A stretch of 64,000 nucleotides of DNA from Zea mays (lineage: Eukaryota > Streptophyta > Magnoliopsida > Poales > Poaceae), in contig NC_050096.1 of NCBI RefSeq assembly GCF_902167145.1, positions 181,881,825-181,945,824 on the forward strand, in the 5' to 3' direction. This document shows, piece after piece, positions 43,986 to 55,689 of this stretch (positions within the stretch are counted from its first letter, which is position 1; each line of letters starts with the position of its first letter). The notes beneath the pieces are model-generated. The model saw only the letters and a list, made by a program, of their open reading frames with translations, searched no databases and was not told the DNA's origin. A program made the translations under genes and the position numbers.

Positions 43986-44453
43986 CACTTTGCCGAGTGT
44001 AACACTCGGCAAAGAGGTTCTTTGCCGAGTGTCAGTGTCATATCACTCGGCATAGAAGGAACACCTGGGCACCTGTAAAGCCTCTTTGTCGAGTGCTGTG
44101 ACCTTGCCACTCAGCAAAGAAGCAAGCTTTGCCGAGTGCCTCCTAGCGCACTTGGCAAAGAAACTGACAAATGGCCCCGCTGGTGGCCCCTTTGCCGAGT
44201 GTAGGCCGATAATCTCTTTGTCGAGTGTCACCTAGAACACTCGACAAAGGTGCCTTCTCCGTTACAAGCCGTCGTGACGGCGGCTTTTCTTTGCCGAGTA
44301 TCCGAAAAAGTACTCGGCAAAGAAGCCATTGCCGATATACTGTTCGCCGAGCTCTCTTTGCCGAGTGTCACACCCGGCAAATACTTTGCCGAGTGTTTTT
44401 CAGGCTTTGCCGAGTGTTTCAGACACTCGATAAAGCGTCCGGTTCCGGTAGTG
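43986..44453 (+). repeat. 3' subterminal array and terminus of CACTA-C
   Basis: Inverted CTTTGCCGAGTG / CACTCGGCAAAG units ending TTCCGGTAGTG at 44453; the next three bases are TGG. Confidence 0.87.
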
Positions 44454-45163
44454 TGGGACCAGTCCCCATAGAAACTTATACAATATTGTTTAGGGAGACA
44501 ATATTGTTTAGTGAGACTATATTCACGTTTTAGTTAGTCTCCAAACTTGGCATGCTATGTTGTTTGGATCCTCCGAACTTGACATATTTTAAATAATAAA
44601 ATAGTAATTTCCATATATATATGTTTAAGTTACATATTTTAAATCAGTACTAATATAATATAGAAAATAGATTAATTTTGTGTAGTAATCTCACACAACA
44701 TAAACGAATCAAATAGTCATCTATTTGATATTGACACTATATGCTAATTAGAAATTTATATAATAATAAATTATTATTAAATTGAGCCACGATCTAGCTC
44801 GCGACCGAACAGTTGGCGCGTCCTAAGCGTTGAGCCATGCTGACCTGCAGCCAGACCAAGCCGTCTCGTCAAGCTTGAACTTTTTTTACAGACCTACATG
44901 CATTAAACGGAAAGTTCTCAGACCATACACGTCCTCTATGTTTTGCAAGCACATATATATAGATCAAACTCATCGAAGTTACATTATCTAACGGGTGAAC
45001 ATCATCGTCTTATTCGATTGTCTACTTTTTTTTATTTCTCCACTAATAACAAACTAGGACAAACAACATACTTATTATTCGCAAACAAAGAAGTTGGCTG
45101 GAGCATGCATTGCATATTGCATCGTCGTCCGGCCACACTGCCGCCTGCCTCGCACGCGCGATC
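44454..45163. other. Spacer between CACTA-C and TLP gene 2
   Basis: AT-rich DNA without recognised repeats; the last part will contain the 3' UTR of the minus-strand TLP gene. ATATTGTTTAG occurs twice near 44480-44510. Confidence 0.4.
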
Positions 45164-45697
45164 TCACGGGCAGAAGGTGACCTGGTAGTTGCTGTTGCCG
45201 CTGCAGGCATGGGTCTTGGTGTTGTCGCTGGGAAACAGGTAGGCGTCTGGGCAGCTGGGCCCGCCGCAGTTGAGGGTCACGCCGGTGCTGCACGAGAAGA
45301 GCATGGCCAGGTTGTAGCCGTCGATCACCGAGATGTCGTAGAAGTCCTGGCTGCCGCCGCCGCCGATGGTGAACTCGGCCAGCGTCATGGGAGGCTGCCC
45401 CGAGAGCGTGCAGGAGAGTGCGCCGCCGCAGTCGCCCGTCTGGCAGCTCCCGCTGCCGCCGTTGAAGGAGCACCCCGTGCGCCCCCACACCCTGCCGGAC
45501 TGGGTCCCCGCCGGCACGTCCACGGTCCACGTCTGCCCGGGGTCAAGCTGCGTGCCGCCGCCCACCGGGGTGGCCGCCGGCCACACCGTCGAGCCGCAGT
45601 TGTTGGTGATGGTGAATGTGGCCGCCCTCGCACTGGTGGCCACCAAGGCCGCGACGAGGAGCAAGAGGGCCGAGGAAGCAGCAGCCCCGGACGCCAT
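45164..45697 (-). CDS. Small thaumatin-like protein (PR-5 family), copy 2
   Basis: 177 residues, intronless. Residues 1-25 are a signal peptide rich in Ala and Leu (ending TSARA); the mature start is [16 protein letters not shown]. Ten cysteines occupy the same places as in copy 1, ending NYQVTFCP. Conserved blocks [42 protein letters not shown] and [10 protein letters not shown] are present. The length and cysteine number identify the short grass TLP class, which is secreted and defence-related. All codons are open and the coding region is highly GC-rich, so it looks functional. Start chosen at the first Met, MASGAAAS. Confidence 0.94.
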   Translation of the reverse strand: MASGAAASSALLLLVAALVATSARAATFTITNNCGSTVWPAATPVGGGTQLDPGQTWTVDVPAGTQSGRVWGRTGCSFNGGSGSCQTGDCGGALSCTLSGQPPMTLAEFTIGGGGSQDFYDISVIDGYNLAMLFSCSTGVTLNCGGPSCPDAYLFPSDNTKTHACSGNSNYQVTFCP

Positions 45698-45808
45698 GGA
45701 TGCTATTCCTAGCTAATTGCGTTGTCTACGATGTGTGGGTACGTGGCTAGGGCTAGCTAAGAGCTTAATGCGTTTGTAGTGTGGAGGAGTTTAGGGAGGA
45801 TGCATGCG

Positions 45809-45818
45809 ATATTTATAG
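45809..45818 (-). promoter_or_regulatory. TATA box of TLP gene 2
   Basis: The minus strand reads CTATAAATAT, about 112 bp upstream of the ATG at 45697, allowing an ~80 bp leader. Confidence 0.68.
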
Positions 45819-47076
45819 GCTATGGCTGCCGGAGAAGAAAAATATACGGCTATACGGGGATGAAGGAATGACAAAATTACCCTTGGATCGATCATATCGC
45901 CAGTTTTGGGTGACAGTGAGATTGGGCTGTTCCTTTCTTTCCTTTCCCGACCTATTTCAGACTGTTAATTTCCTGTGTAGGATGCAACAGTAAAGTATTT
46001 CCTGACCTATAAATTTTGTTCTTTGGCGGTTAATAAATAAAAGTGCGCGCGCGCCAGTAGAAATATAAAAAATACCAACAACAAATATGTTTTCTGTACT
46101 AGTATGCTGAAATTATTTTGACAAAATTAATTACCTCTAATATGAAGCTTCGTGCACAGACCAGATCCTCCAAATTAAGTTAGGCAATAACGCAACGGTA
46201 GGCGGCGTGATTGGCTGCCGTCGTATCCACAAAATTCTATATTAAACGCAGTGGTGGAATTCAGTACGTAGAATTCTACGCGACATGGAAATCAAATCCT
46301 AAGCTACAAGGCCAGACTGAAGGACAGCATTGGCAGCACATCAATATTAATTACACAAGTGCTTATTTGACTGTTAAGAGCCCTGAGCTTCTAATAACTA
46401 GAGGAAGCCCAGGTCAAACCGTGCAAACCGGTCGAGCCGAACCAGGTTCGGACGTATATAAAACAAGACCCGGAGTGCTAGGGTTCAGTTTTTCACGCCC
46501 TATCCTGATTCATTAGCGATAGCGCATGCGACGACGGCGGTTGCCCGAGAACGTGCGCTGCGATGGCCATGGCTCCCTGACCTCGACGCGCAGTGGTGGC
46601 GGTTTCTCGATCCGAAGTAGTGGCGGCGGTTCCCAGGTCGGTGGCGGTGGCTCCCCGATCCAGAGGGCGAGCGACGGCGGGGCCCTTGTGCGGGCAAGCG
46701 GCGGCGTCTCCGGGGCCTCGAGGCGGCGGCACTCGATGTGCGAGTAGCGACGGCGACGCACGAGGCGCGAGGTTCGAGTGGCGTCATGTAAGGCGCGAGG
46801 TGCACTCAACGATGATTTCGCGTGATATCCTCCGTTGCGGCGCAGTTTGGGCAATCCGAGTGACGACCTACATCTGTGCTTGTGTCGTCGATGACCTCTG
46901 ACGACGACTACCTCCTCCGATTCGTGTTTTCTTTTCGATTATTGTGTTTTATGCCTAACACATTTATTATTTACGCTAAAAATTGTACGATTTTGTGCTT
47001 GAACACGGAGTTCGTATGTCAGTTTACTGCATGCATATTTTTTACATGCACATTGGAAAGACAATTCCTTGATTTA
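45819..47076. other. Region upstream of TLP gene 2
   Basis: Mixed DNA. 46210-46500 has an open frame of no known family; TATATAAAA at about 46456 is TATA-like and is followed by a GC-rich stretch (46510-46830) with open frames on both strands, so no coding call is made. It might be a decayed promoter-plus-first-exon or TE piece. Confidence 0.35.
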
Positions 47077-47742
47077 TGTTGTTCATAATGGGGGCCTTCG
47101 TCTTTCGAAGGTCCTCAAAAACAAGACTAATATGTTTTCCATGTATAATACATGTACAGGTACCTTCGGACATAGGATGAAATCGTACATGATATGAAGA
47201 ACGCGGTTCGGGAGAAGGATGAACTAGTGTCGAAGCTACCTGTGAAAAAGCTTCGACTCAGCGATGAAAAGTGAAACCGACTTAAAGGGGAAAAGGCTGT
47301 CTAGTCCTCGATAGATTATTCTTAAGTCAATAGCAAATGTCAAGGGCATGAATATAATTCTACACAGGCTGCGTCCTGTGCCTATAAATAGATGAACAGT
47401 GACACCGTACTGTTCACGCTGACTGACATTCATTCTCACGTCACGCTTGTACTTTTGCCTTCTGTCGAGACGAAGGTATAAATGTAATTCGATACCGTTC
47501 ATGTTGACTTATAAAAATGTTCTGGTAATGTGATATGATCATTCATGTTATTTCCTATATTTCATATGTTTTTACCGGCTTTACTATATACTAAAATTAT
47601 GAAGGTACGTTCTTCATGACCTTCGTCTGAAGATCATTATATCCTAAGGGAGATAATGCTTCAAAGGACGAAGGTCTTTAACCATTGACATTTTGTGTTG
47701 TCTTATTCTTAATTCATATCATTTGAGAACAAGTCCCCAACA
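47077..47742 (+). mobile_element. Probable solo LTR
   Basis: Begins TGTTGTTCATAATGGGGGCC (a start at 47080 is also possible) and ends AAGTCCCCAACA at 47742. CCTTCG / CGAAGG words recur throughout and a TATA box CTATAAATA lies at about 47390. This fits a maize-type LTR. No second copy or internal region is next to it and I see no clear 5-bp duplication. Confidence 0.55.
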
Positions 47743-47915
47743 ATAATTACCATAAAAAATCAAATCATTTATGTTCATAAATGACAGATTTGTATGTCTG
47801 CCATAAAACTATCCCTAATTCCTGTATATTCGTAATTATTATAAAAAATCAAATCAAATCACTTATGTTCGTAAATGCCAGATTTTTATGCCTGCCATAA
47901 AACCGTTCCTAATTT
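47743..47915 (+). repeat. Tandem duplication, ~87 bp unit, two copies
   Basis: CATAAAAAATCAAATC ... GCCATAAAAC ... CCTAATT appears twice (47747-47830 and 47834-47915) with moderate divergence. Confidence 0.6.
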
Positions 47916-48309
47916 CCGCTGTCGTTCTTAGTTGGACCGATATATTATGCTACACAGTGTAAGTATTTATGCGACTTTGTATAAGAATTTATGCACTATG
48001 TGACTCATGTCATCCAATTTTTTGCGCGCGTGAACTGGAAAGAAAAATATAATCCAAAATTTGTATGCATGCAATGGAAACTCCCATGATTTGACATAAT
48101 TTTTGGATCTATATAAAAATAGAAACCGCGTGCATGCGACTGTCATATTTTTTGGATCTGCCATAAAAATAGGATCGTAATAACAACCTACTAGAACTAT
48201 CAACCTCTCACATTGGCTCGATATTTACGGTTATAACTGAGGGGTTTTATGCTCAAAATTTAAGGTTTTTACGCTCGAACCTGGAGATGCGTCCACCAGT
48301 GAACAACAT
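47916..48309. other. AT-rich DNA leading into the tandem repeat
   Basis: Contains partial similarity to the following repeat (CTACACAGTGTAAGTATTTATG near 47951). No gene seen. Confidence 0.35.
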
Positions 48310-49000
48310 GTCAGATTTTTTACACAATATACCGCATTGTATAAATACTTACATCGTGCAACATAATTTATATAAGTATATATCATAAACTAGTCTAACG
48401 TGCCTAATTGCATGGTTGTTGGAGCGATCCTATATTTATGGAGAAAATAAAGCATTTAAATAAGTTTTTTTGTTTCCATGCATGCCAATCGATTTCATTT
48501 CATCGCAAATCTTGCCATTCTAAATTTGTGCGCATGCAGCAGGAAACAAATTTTTACGCAGTGTACCGAATTGCATAAATATCTACACCGTGTAGTATAA
48601 TTAGTATCAGTATATATCATAAATTAGTTCTAACGAGTTTAGTTGAATGGCTGTTGGAGGGATCCTATATTTATGGAGAAAATAAAACATTAAATACGAT
48701 TTTTTTTTATTTCTATGCATGATAATTCATTTCCTTTCACTGCACATTCTTTCTATCACAAGTTTGTGCGCATGCAGTGGCTAACAGATTTTTACACAAT
48801 ATAGCGAATTGCATAATTATCTACACAGTGTAGCATATTTAGTATCGGTATATATCATAAAATGGTCCTTACGAGCCTAGCTGCATGACTGTTGCAGCGA
48901 TCCTATATTTATGTAGAAAATAAAACATTTAAAAATAGAAACTGCCACACATCTCTTTCCTAAATTTACGTGTATGCAAGGGAATGTGTTTGACTCATGC
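48310..49000 (+). repeat. Tandem repeat, ~236 bp unit, three copies
   Basis: The block TTTTTACACAATATACC ... TATATATCATAAA ... GCGATCCTATATTTATG ... GAAAATAAA starts at about 48317, 48551 and 48789, a spacing of 234-238 bp. Each is followed by a shared ATGCATG and GCGCATGCAG segment. Copies differ at many positions. Confidence 0.75.
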
Positions 49001-49299
49001 ATGCATTCTTTTTTTTGCACGCACAGACGTGGGACGGGTGGCGCACCCGACAGCCTGCTTGAGTCAGCGCGTCGGGTTGAACCAGGTTGCAGATAGATGG
49101 ATATAAAATAGCATGTCTAGTAGTTGATTTAATATGGTATTACTACATAGTGTATATATACACTACTAGAACTAGCATTATTATTGTTGACTTATCCCAT
49201 TATTCTATTACACATCAATATAATACTTACAAAACTACTAGAACTAGCATTATTATCACTGAACTTTTGTTAGCTTCAGGTTATATTATATTACCCGTT
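49001..49299. other. Spacer with a repeated ACTACTAGAACTAGCATTAT block
   Basis: The 20-mer occurs twice, near 49163 and 49235; CACTACTAGAA at 49161 looks like a CACTA terminus and could be the left end of the element whose tnp2 remnant starts near 49780. Confidence 0.35.
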
Positions 49300-49505
49300 G
49301 ATTTTTTTCTAAAACTTTGACCACTTATCTTATTTAAAATATTTATTTGAAAATATAAAATTTCAAGTCACACTAAAACAATCTTAAGTGATAAAACAAA
49401 CCACAATAAAATAAATGATAACTCATTAAATTTTTAGAAAAAGATGAATGGCCAAAGTTTTAGAAAAAAAGTTAACGACGTCATATATTTATATGAATGG
49501 AGGTA
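49300..49505. mobile_element. Stowaway-like MITE fragment
   Basis: TTTGACCACTTATCTTATTT and AAATATTTATTTGAAAATAT resemble interior Stowaway sequence, and the right end GAATGGAGGTAGTA resembles the Stowaway/Mariner terminus (inverse CTCCCTCCGT type). The left terminus is not clear. Confidence 0.4.
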
Positions 49506-49779
49506 GTATTTTTTATATATTTTTTGAAATATACATTTATGCACATGACAAAATAGCCTTCAATTTCAGCTTGTGGTCGTTCTGTAGTCTTCGTGATAAG
49601 ATGTCTAATATATGTAGAACATGTGTAGAAAAAACTGACCTAATTGTGGAGAAATACATGGCAATCGGACCTAACATGCATACACTAGTCAAATAACCCC
49701 CAAAAGTTTAAGTTGACAAAAAACAAGGTCATATCTCTACCGGCTTCTACTTTTTCTACAGTGTTTTTGTCTCTATGGA

Positions 49780-51305
49780 TTACAGATGCATCAATCCAAA
49801 CAACCTCTACTAATATCAAACTCCTTGGAGGATAGACTGATAGATCTATGAACTTGCTACTAGATTTACTTAATGATGCACTCCCTAAGGGTTCAACATT
49901 ACCTAAGAGATTTTATGAAGCTAATAAATTGGTGAAATCTATAGGAATTGGATACAATTGTATTTATTCATGTGAAAATGATTGCATTCTTTATTCGAAG
50001 GATTATGCAAAATTAAATTCATGTCCAAATTGTACGGTTTCGTGTTGGAAATCAATAAGGAGTCTAGATGGGAAACATATATACAAGGTTCCTAGAAAGG
50101 TTCTCAGCTACATTCCGATAACAAAAATGCTCCAAAGGCCATTCATGACCCCTAAAGTAGCAGGTCTAGCAAGATGGCATGATGAAGACCGGATAAAAGA
50201 TGGTTTGCTAAGGCATCCTGTAGATTCACCTTTATGGCAAGACTTTGATACAAAACATCCAGAGTTTGCAGCAGATAGCCGAAATATTCGTCTAGCATTT
50301 GCAACTGATGGCTTTAATCCATTTAGGAGCATGAATGTTAGCTATAGTGTTTGGCCCAGCATTTGTATTCCATATAATTTCCCCCCTTCAATGTGCATGA
50401 AGCAATCAAATTTTATCCTTTCTTTGTTGATTCCTGGCCGAAATAGTCCTGGTAGTGACATGGATGTCTATTACCAGCCACTTGTTGATGATTTGTTAGA
50501 TATGTTTGTTAATGGAGTAAGAACCTATGATGCTTCAAAGGGTGAGTTTTTCCAGCTTTAAGCTACAGTAATATGGACTATTACAGATTTCCTTAGCCTA
50601 GGATATGCATATGGATTTGTCACATTAGGTGAAGTAGCATGTCCTAATTGCCATTACTACACAATTTCACTTAGGCTTGGAAATGGTAGCAAGAATTGCT
50701 ATATGGACCATCGCAGATTTTTGGATGAAAACCACCCATTTAGAATTGATGTTGACAAATTTGGTTGTACAGAGTTTAGGCCAGGACCTAGTCCACTATC
50801 TGGAGAGAAAATATTGGAGTGCATTAAACATCTTAATCCAATTGTTAGCAAGGACCCATCTAGGAAAAAACCAACAAGCAAGAGACCCAAGAAAGGGGAA
50901 CCATTAGTCATTTTCAAAAGGAGATCTTTTGGTTCCACTACCATATTGGAAAGATTTAATGTGGCGACATAATTTTGACTTCATGCACATAGGGAAGGAA
51001 TGTGAGCAAAAGCTTAGTTAATACATTCATGGGCATCGATGGGAAATCAAAGGATAACTTGAATTCTCGGTTGGACCTTCAAGCTTTAGGTATTAGAAGT
51101 GATCTTCATCCTATTAAAGTTGAAGACCAATTTTATTTACCACCTGCACCTTACTCAATGAGTTCCGACGAGAGGAAATTATTTTGTCAAGACTTAACGG
51201 TGTGAAGTTTTCTGAGGGTTATGCATCTGATATACGTCATAATGTACATGTTAATGAGAAAAGGATAATTGGGTTGAAGATTTATGAGAACCATATTATT
51301 CTACA
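49780..51305 (+). pseudogene. CACTA tnp2 transposase remnant, different subfamily
   Basis: Reads through MNLLLDLLNDALPKGSTLPK, CENDCILYSKDYAKLNSCPN, the conserved RWHDEDR, FATDGFNPF and PGRNSPGSDMDVYYQPLVDD, all hallmarks of plant TNP2 (Transposase_21). A single TAA (50559-50561) interrupts, then VACPNCHYYTISL and MDHRRFLDENHPFRID continue in the same frame. After a frameshift near 50955 the core HNFDFMHIGKEC retains the Asp, followed by MGIDGKSKDNLNSRLDLQAL. It ends with RIIGLKIYENHII at about 51300, where TLP-like DNA begins. The sequence is far from copies A-C. Confidence 0.85.
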
Positions 51306-51333
51306 ACACTTGTTCATCGTTCGCCGGTGCTCA

Positions 51334-51839
51334 TCACGTGCAGAAGGTGACCTGGTAGTTGTTGTTGTCGTTGCAAGCATGGGTCTTGGTATTGTCGCTC
51401 GGATACTGGTAAGCGCCGGGGCACTGGTGGGCGTACGTGCACAAGATCTCAACGCCATGGGCAAGTTATAGCCGCTGACCACCGAGATGTCGTAGTAGTC
51501 ATGTGCATCGCCGCCATCAAGCGTGTACTCTGCCAGTGTCGTCGGTGGATCCCCGGAGAGAGTGTGCAGGAGAGCACACCAGCGCAGTCGTCAGTGTCAC
51601 AGTGGCCACTCTCGCCGTTGAATGAACAACCTGTGTGTCCCCAGAACCTGCCACTAGTGCCGGCCGGGCACGTCGACGGTCCATGTCTGGCCTACAGTTG
51701 GTCCAGCTGCGTGCCGCCGCCGATGGGAATGCCCGCTGGCCACACCATACGTGTAGTCACAGTTGTTCGTTATGGTGAAAGTGCCTACGCTTGCACCAGC
51801 ATAGAACGCGCCGAGGAGGAGGACCCAGAGGACGGGCAT
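51334..51839 (-). pseudogene. Small thaumatin-like pseudogene, copy 3
   Basis: The probable ATG at 51839 gives MPVLWVLLLGAFYAGASVGT then FTITNNCDYT, a short-TLP signal peptide and N-terminus. After that the frame is lost: [19 protein letters not shown] and NYQVTFC (stop at 51334-51336) occur in different frames. At least three frameshifts and a missing segment are evident. The base composition is still GC-rich like its relatives. It lies on the same strand as copies 1 and 2 and abuts the tnp2 remnant with almost no spacer. Confidence 0.85.
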
Positions 51840-52069
51840 GGCTGCCTTATGTCTTAGAGACTTCGATCTAGCGCATTTACACCTGAGGCGAGGACGTGTT
51901 CTTGCGTGCAGGGGCAAAAGACGGTGTGGCTGTCGCGTCGTGAAGGGTGCGGCGTGGCATGCCCGCCGCCAAGCGCATCTATTATGGGGCGGGGAACCAG
52001 AGCAGGAAGCCCTACAATGCTGGTCGACCTTCGAAGGTGAGTTCTTCCGATTGTGTTGCAGGTGGGTCA
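51840..52069. other. Junction between TLP pseudogene and LINE
   Basis: GC-rich DNA that may be the LINE 5' end or former TLP upstream DNA. The boundary could not be fixed. Confidence 0.35.
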
Positions 52070-54902
52070 ATGTTTCTATCGAAGTCTAAGCCGTGGAAAG
52101 GGCCTTTGCCTCGGCCGCCACCTCAATGGACGATCAATGATGTGTTTGATTTTATTTTGGGGTCTTCCGGTGATGATTGCAGCGAGCGACCACCTAGCTC
52201 CCCCAGATCCGATTTTTTCACCAGATTTGTTGTCAGTGCTGAATTCAAATTCATTTGGATTGGAACCGGTCCAGTGCAGGCCCATGTCCTTTTCTCGGGA
52301 CGGGCTACCTCTTTTCTCCAAGGGTCGGTCTCTGGAATCATTCAGAAGCCGCAACGTAGGTCTCAGACTCCTTTCTCACCGTCTCTTCGTCAGACCTATT
52401 CGCAAACCAAGATTGCCCCTGCTCACGCTGCCTCCACAAGCCACCGAGATCCCTAGGCACTCATACGCTGAGGTGCTTATGGATGGTGTAAGTGATGGGG
52501 GAAACGGAGGCGCACATTCCCCAGTTTGGAGGCAGGCGGACCGTCGTAGTCAAGTTAATCCAAACTGCGGTCCAAATCGCGTCCACGCTAGGGGAACACC
52601 CTTTCTTTAGTGGTCGGGGGCCTAGGCAAGACCGAGGTCGTGGAGTATGGTGTGGCCGTGGTGGCCGTTCTTGTTGGCACTCATCTCAGGATTCGAACAG
52701 AGCAGCTGATCGAGAGGTGCCTGAAACAAGCAAGGCTCGTTCGTTCGAAGATGCTGAAAAGAAGCGATTGACTGACACAACCATCATTCGCTTGGCTGAT
52801 GACACAGGCAAGAGACGACGGGAGGAGCTCTGCTGTGAGATTTGTGAGGATGATCACATGCCGATGGACTGCCCGGTATATAATGGCCCTAAACCTCATG
52901 CTATTCTTTGCGGTTTTGCGGGTGGGGACTCCGGATTCTTTTAGATTTCATCTTTTGGCTCAAAGGGATTGATCCCAAAGAAAGAAACTTCAACGGCATT
53001 TATCACAGCAAAGGAAGGTACCATCACTTTGGAATTAGTTAAATCTGAATTGGCTCGCCTCATTCCGGTGAGATGGACTTGGTCTGTCTAGAGCCATTCA
53101 AATGGTTTTGTGGTACCTTTCCCATCCAAAGTTGAACTGCAGCGGATGGTGGCCATGAAATAAGTTCATACAACAGATGGTAATAGTATAATGTTTATTC
53201 AAGAATTAGACCAGAAGATAGAGCCTGCTCATCATCTGCAGAAGGCATGGGTGAACATTTATGGGGTGTCATTTGAGATACGTTCTTTTCTTCCTTTGTG
53301 GGCTATGGGCACTATTATTGGAGCTACTCAAAAAGTTGTTCTGAGATATACAAAAAGGATGGGTGTTGTTAGGTTGCCGATAGGCGTAACAAACGTTGAT
53401 AAGATACCAGAATCGATGGACATTGTGGTGGGCGACGGCTTATATGAAATTTTCTTTAAAGTTGATAAGGTGTGCAAAGATGGAGTCTAGTTAGATTTTA
53501 ATGATCCCTCTGATAAGAATGACGAAGAAGAAAATGACTCCAAGGGCGAAGAGTATGATGGGCTCGATGACTTTCAGAATAATCGTGAGGCTACCGGTGA
53601 AGATGCATTAATGGATGATGTATCTGGTAACAATGTTGACAATCCTTCTAATGTCATACAGGCCTCACAGCAGGTCCAGGAATTTTCTAAGACCGATTTG
53701 ACACTTGACAACTTAGATGCTGTTGTGCTCTCCCAGACTACGACTCCTGTTTTTTTCTATAATCAGGGTTCGAATTTAGCCTTGGGATATGCAGCTTCAA
53801 AAGGTGATGAACTTGATGCAGGGGCTATTGATGCCCATGTGGAGATAGAGAACGTTAATGTTAGTGCCCTTGAGAGTGCGTGTGTTGGTGTGGCTGATAA
53901 AATGACAGTGGCTTTGGCGCACATGCAGGCTGCTACTCCCAATGCGTTAGAGTTGGGGAGTGATCAAACTTTGGCTCAGCATTCTTACAGGCTGCTGCAA
54001 ATGTGTGTGTGGGTTTGGTCAATTTTTCCATGGGTCCTGACCACACATCTGTTGAAGGTGATGATTTTGTTAATCCTTCTCTAGGGCCCACTAAACATAC
54101 TTATTCTCGTTCACTCATAAACGTGGAAGCTGATCCATTTATTCCTGAATTAAATATTTCAGGGCAGGGATACTTAAATACAATGCCATTTTCTCTGGTC
54201 CAAAGTGGTGGCACCTCAGATATCTCATTTTCTTTTTCAGAGGTACCTCGAGCTACATTACAACATTTATGCAAGCTGTTCAAAATTAAAGCTAAAATGA
54301 AAAATGATGAAATGGTACAGGCTCTACAACATTTGTAAGAGATAGACAATCACGTCTTGGTTGCTCTTCAAGACTGGTTTACATCAAACTCTCTTTCTCA
54401 AAGACCGACTGCTGTAGAAGCAGTTACTCGTGCCTCCAGCAAGAGAGTGGCTTCTGATGAGGATACTATGAGCAAGGCTCAGCGCCTAGCAGCAAAGCAC
54501 AATATGGAAATAAGTGAGTGCTCCTTTGTATCTTTTAAGCCAAAAATTATTACTACCAATTTAAATAATGTTGGGATTCGCTTAAGCAGAAATGATAATG
54601 AGGTTCTTAAATCGGTCGAAGCAATTAAGAATATGGAGGTTGATAGACTTATTATTTCTACCAATTCATCTTCTTCTGTTCATTGTATTGACTTAGATAA
54701 AGAAGAAGAGGATGAAATTGATACTCACATTTCAAATGCTTCTAAAAGATGGGATGATAACTCTGACCAAGACGGTCTAGAGTGGGGCTATGATCTTAGT
54801 GTTGTTTCACGTCGTAAAAAGGCGAATCATTTTACTTCGGTAAGGAGGGCTTCTCGTCCTTCTCAAAAACCAGTCACCCTGTCTAAAGATAGTTTAAAAT
54901 GA
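52070..54902 (+). pseudogene. LINE ORF1 (RNA-binding, zinc knuckle), frameshifted
   Basis: Begins MFLSKSKPWKGPLPRPPPQW. The knuckle CEICEDDHMPMDC (CX2CX3HX4C) followed by CPVYNGPKPHAILCGFAGGD is at 52840-52925. Then AWVNIYGVSFEIRSFLPLWA and RRMG-like RLPIGVTNVDKIPESMD (53191-53490) are typical of plant LINE ORF1 proteins. Acidic C-terminal segments (53611-54902) follow. Several frameshifts (near 52450 and 52945) and stops (53488, 54336) break it. It would coat LINE RNA. Confidence 0.75.
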
Positions 54903-55686
54903 AGGGTATTTTTTGGAATAACAGAGGTCTTGCAGACTTGGCTAAACATAATTATCTTTCGACCTTAGCTAAAGATCATCGTCTCGACTTCTTAGCGATA
55001 TTTGAGACGGACAGGGACATTTTCTCAGGCTCCACTTTGCGGCATATAAATGGTGGGATTGATTTTCTCTGGCACACTGTGCCACCAAGAGGTAGATCCG
55101 GAGGAATGATTTTAGGAATAATTCCGGCAGTTTTTTGACATTGGAGCTATTGATGAGGGGAATTTTTACATGAAATTTCTTCTTAGAAATAAATCAGATG
55201 ATTTTAAATGGGCCCTGTATGCGGTATATGGCCCAGCTCAGGATGACCTTAAGAATGTCTTCGTAGCAGAAATGGCTAGTGTAGTTGGTGCAGAGTCCCA
55301 CCCTTTTATTATCGGGGGGATTTCAATATAATGAGAAGGGCCGAGGATAAAAACAAAAATAACTTCAATTTTCGTTGGCCTAATTTATTTAATGCCGTCA
55401 TAGAGAGCCTTGAGATGAAAGAGATTTACCTAAAGGGTTGTCATTTTACTTGGTCCAATAATTTAGATCCACCAACCTTTGAAAAACTTGACAGAGTTTT
55501 TATGAGTATCGATTGGGAATTAGAATTCCCTAATGTCTCTGTCATAGCACTTCGTAGATCTCGCTCGGACCACACACCGTTACTGCTCAACGCCATGGTT
55601 ACCTCTCAGCTCAGCACCCACACCCAGTTTAAATTTGAGTTAGGATGGCTTATTAGTGATGGGTTCCATGATATGGTTGCCACGAT
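54899..55686 (+). pseudogene. LINE ORF2 start: endonuclease domain, truncated
   Basis: Starts MKGIFWNNRGLADLAKHNYL, the standard beginning of plant L1 ORF2, with LDFLAIFETDRD (metal-binding Glu of the EEP endonuclease) and PPRGRSGGMILG. A stop/frameshift near 55135, then YAVYGPAQDDLKNVFVAEM, then a GGDFNI-equivalent region disrupted by one extra base near 55318, then GCHFTWSNNLDPPTFEKLDR and RSDHTPLLL. The catalytic Asn/His pieces remain recognisable. The ORF is cut by CACTA-F before the reverse transcriptase. The ATG overlaps the ORF1 stop as ATGA. Confidence 0.8.
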
Positions 55687-55689
55687 CAC

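Larger units (their letters stand above)
32163..44453 (+). mobile_element. CACTA-C, plus orientation, degenerate, holding CACTA-D
   Basis: Same order as CACTA-B: array (32166-32275), palindrome, array (32962-33197), leader, tnp2 (38218-41606), tnp1 (41708-43663), 3' array (43986-44453) and terminus TTCCGGTAGTG at 44453. No 5' CACTA end is visible at 32163. Its coding regions are more decayed than those of B, and a separate CACTA element with exact TSD GGA lies in its leader. Confidence 0.83.
52070..55686 (+). mobile_element. LINE retrotransposon (L1-like), broken
   Basis: Contains an ORF1 with a zinc knuckle and DUF4283-like region, then the start of ORF2 with an endonuclease domain. The element is cut at 55686 by CACTA-F, so reverse transcriptase is outside the window or lost. 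No poly(A) end can be seen. Confidence 0.8.

Noticed and set aside
12114..44453. One giant CACTA element spanning both outer termini
   Set aside because: There are three sets of tnp genes in two orientations, an additional 3' terminus at 32162, and the outer flanks (AAT and TGG) do not match.
46526..46854. Arg/Gly-rich ORFs upstream of TLP gene 2
   Set aside because: Overlapping open frames on both strands with no domain; better explained by base composition.
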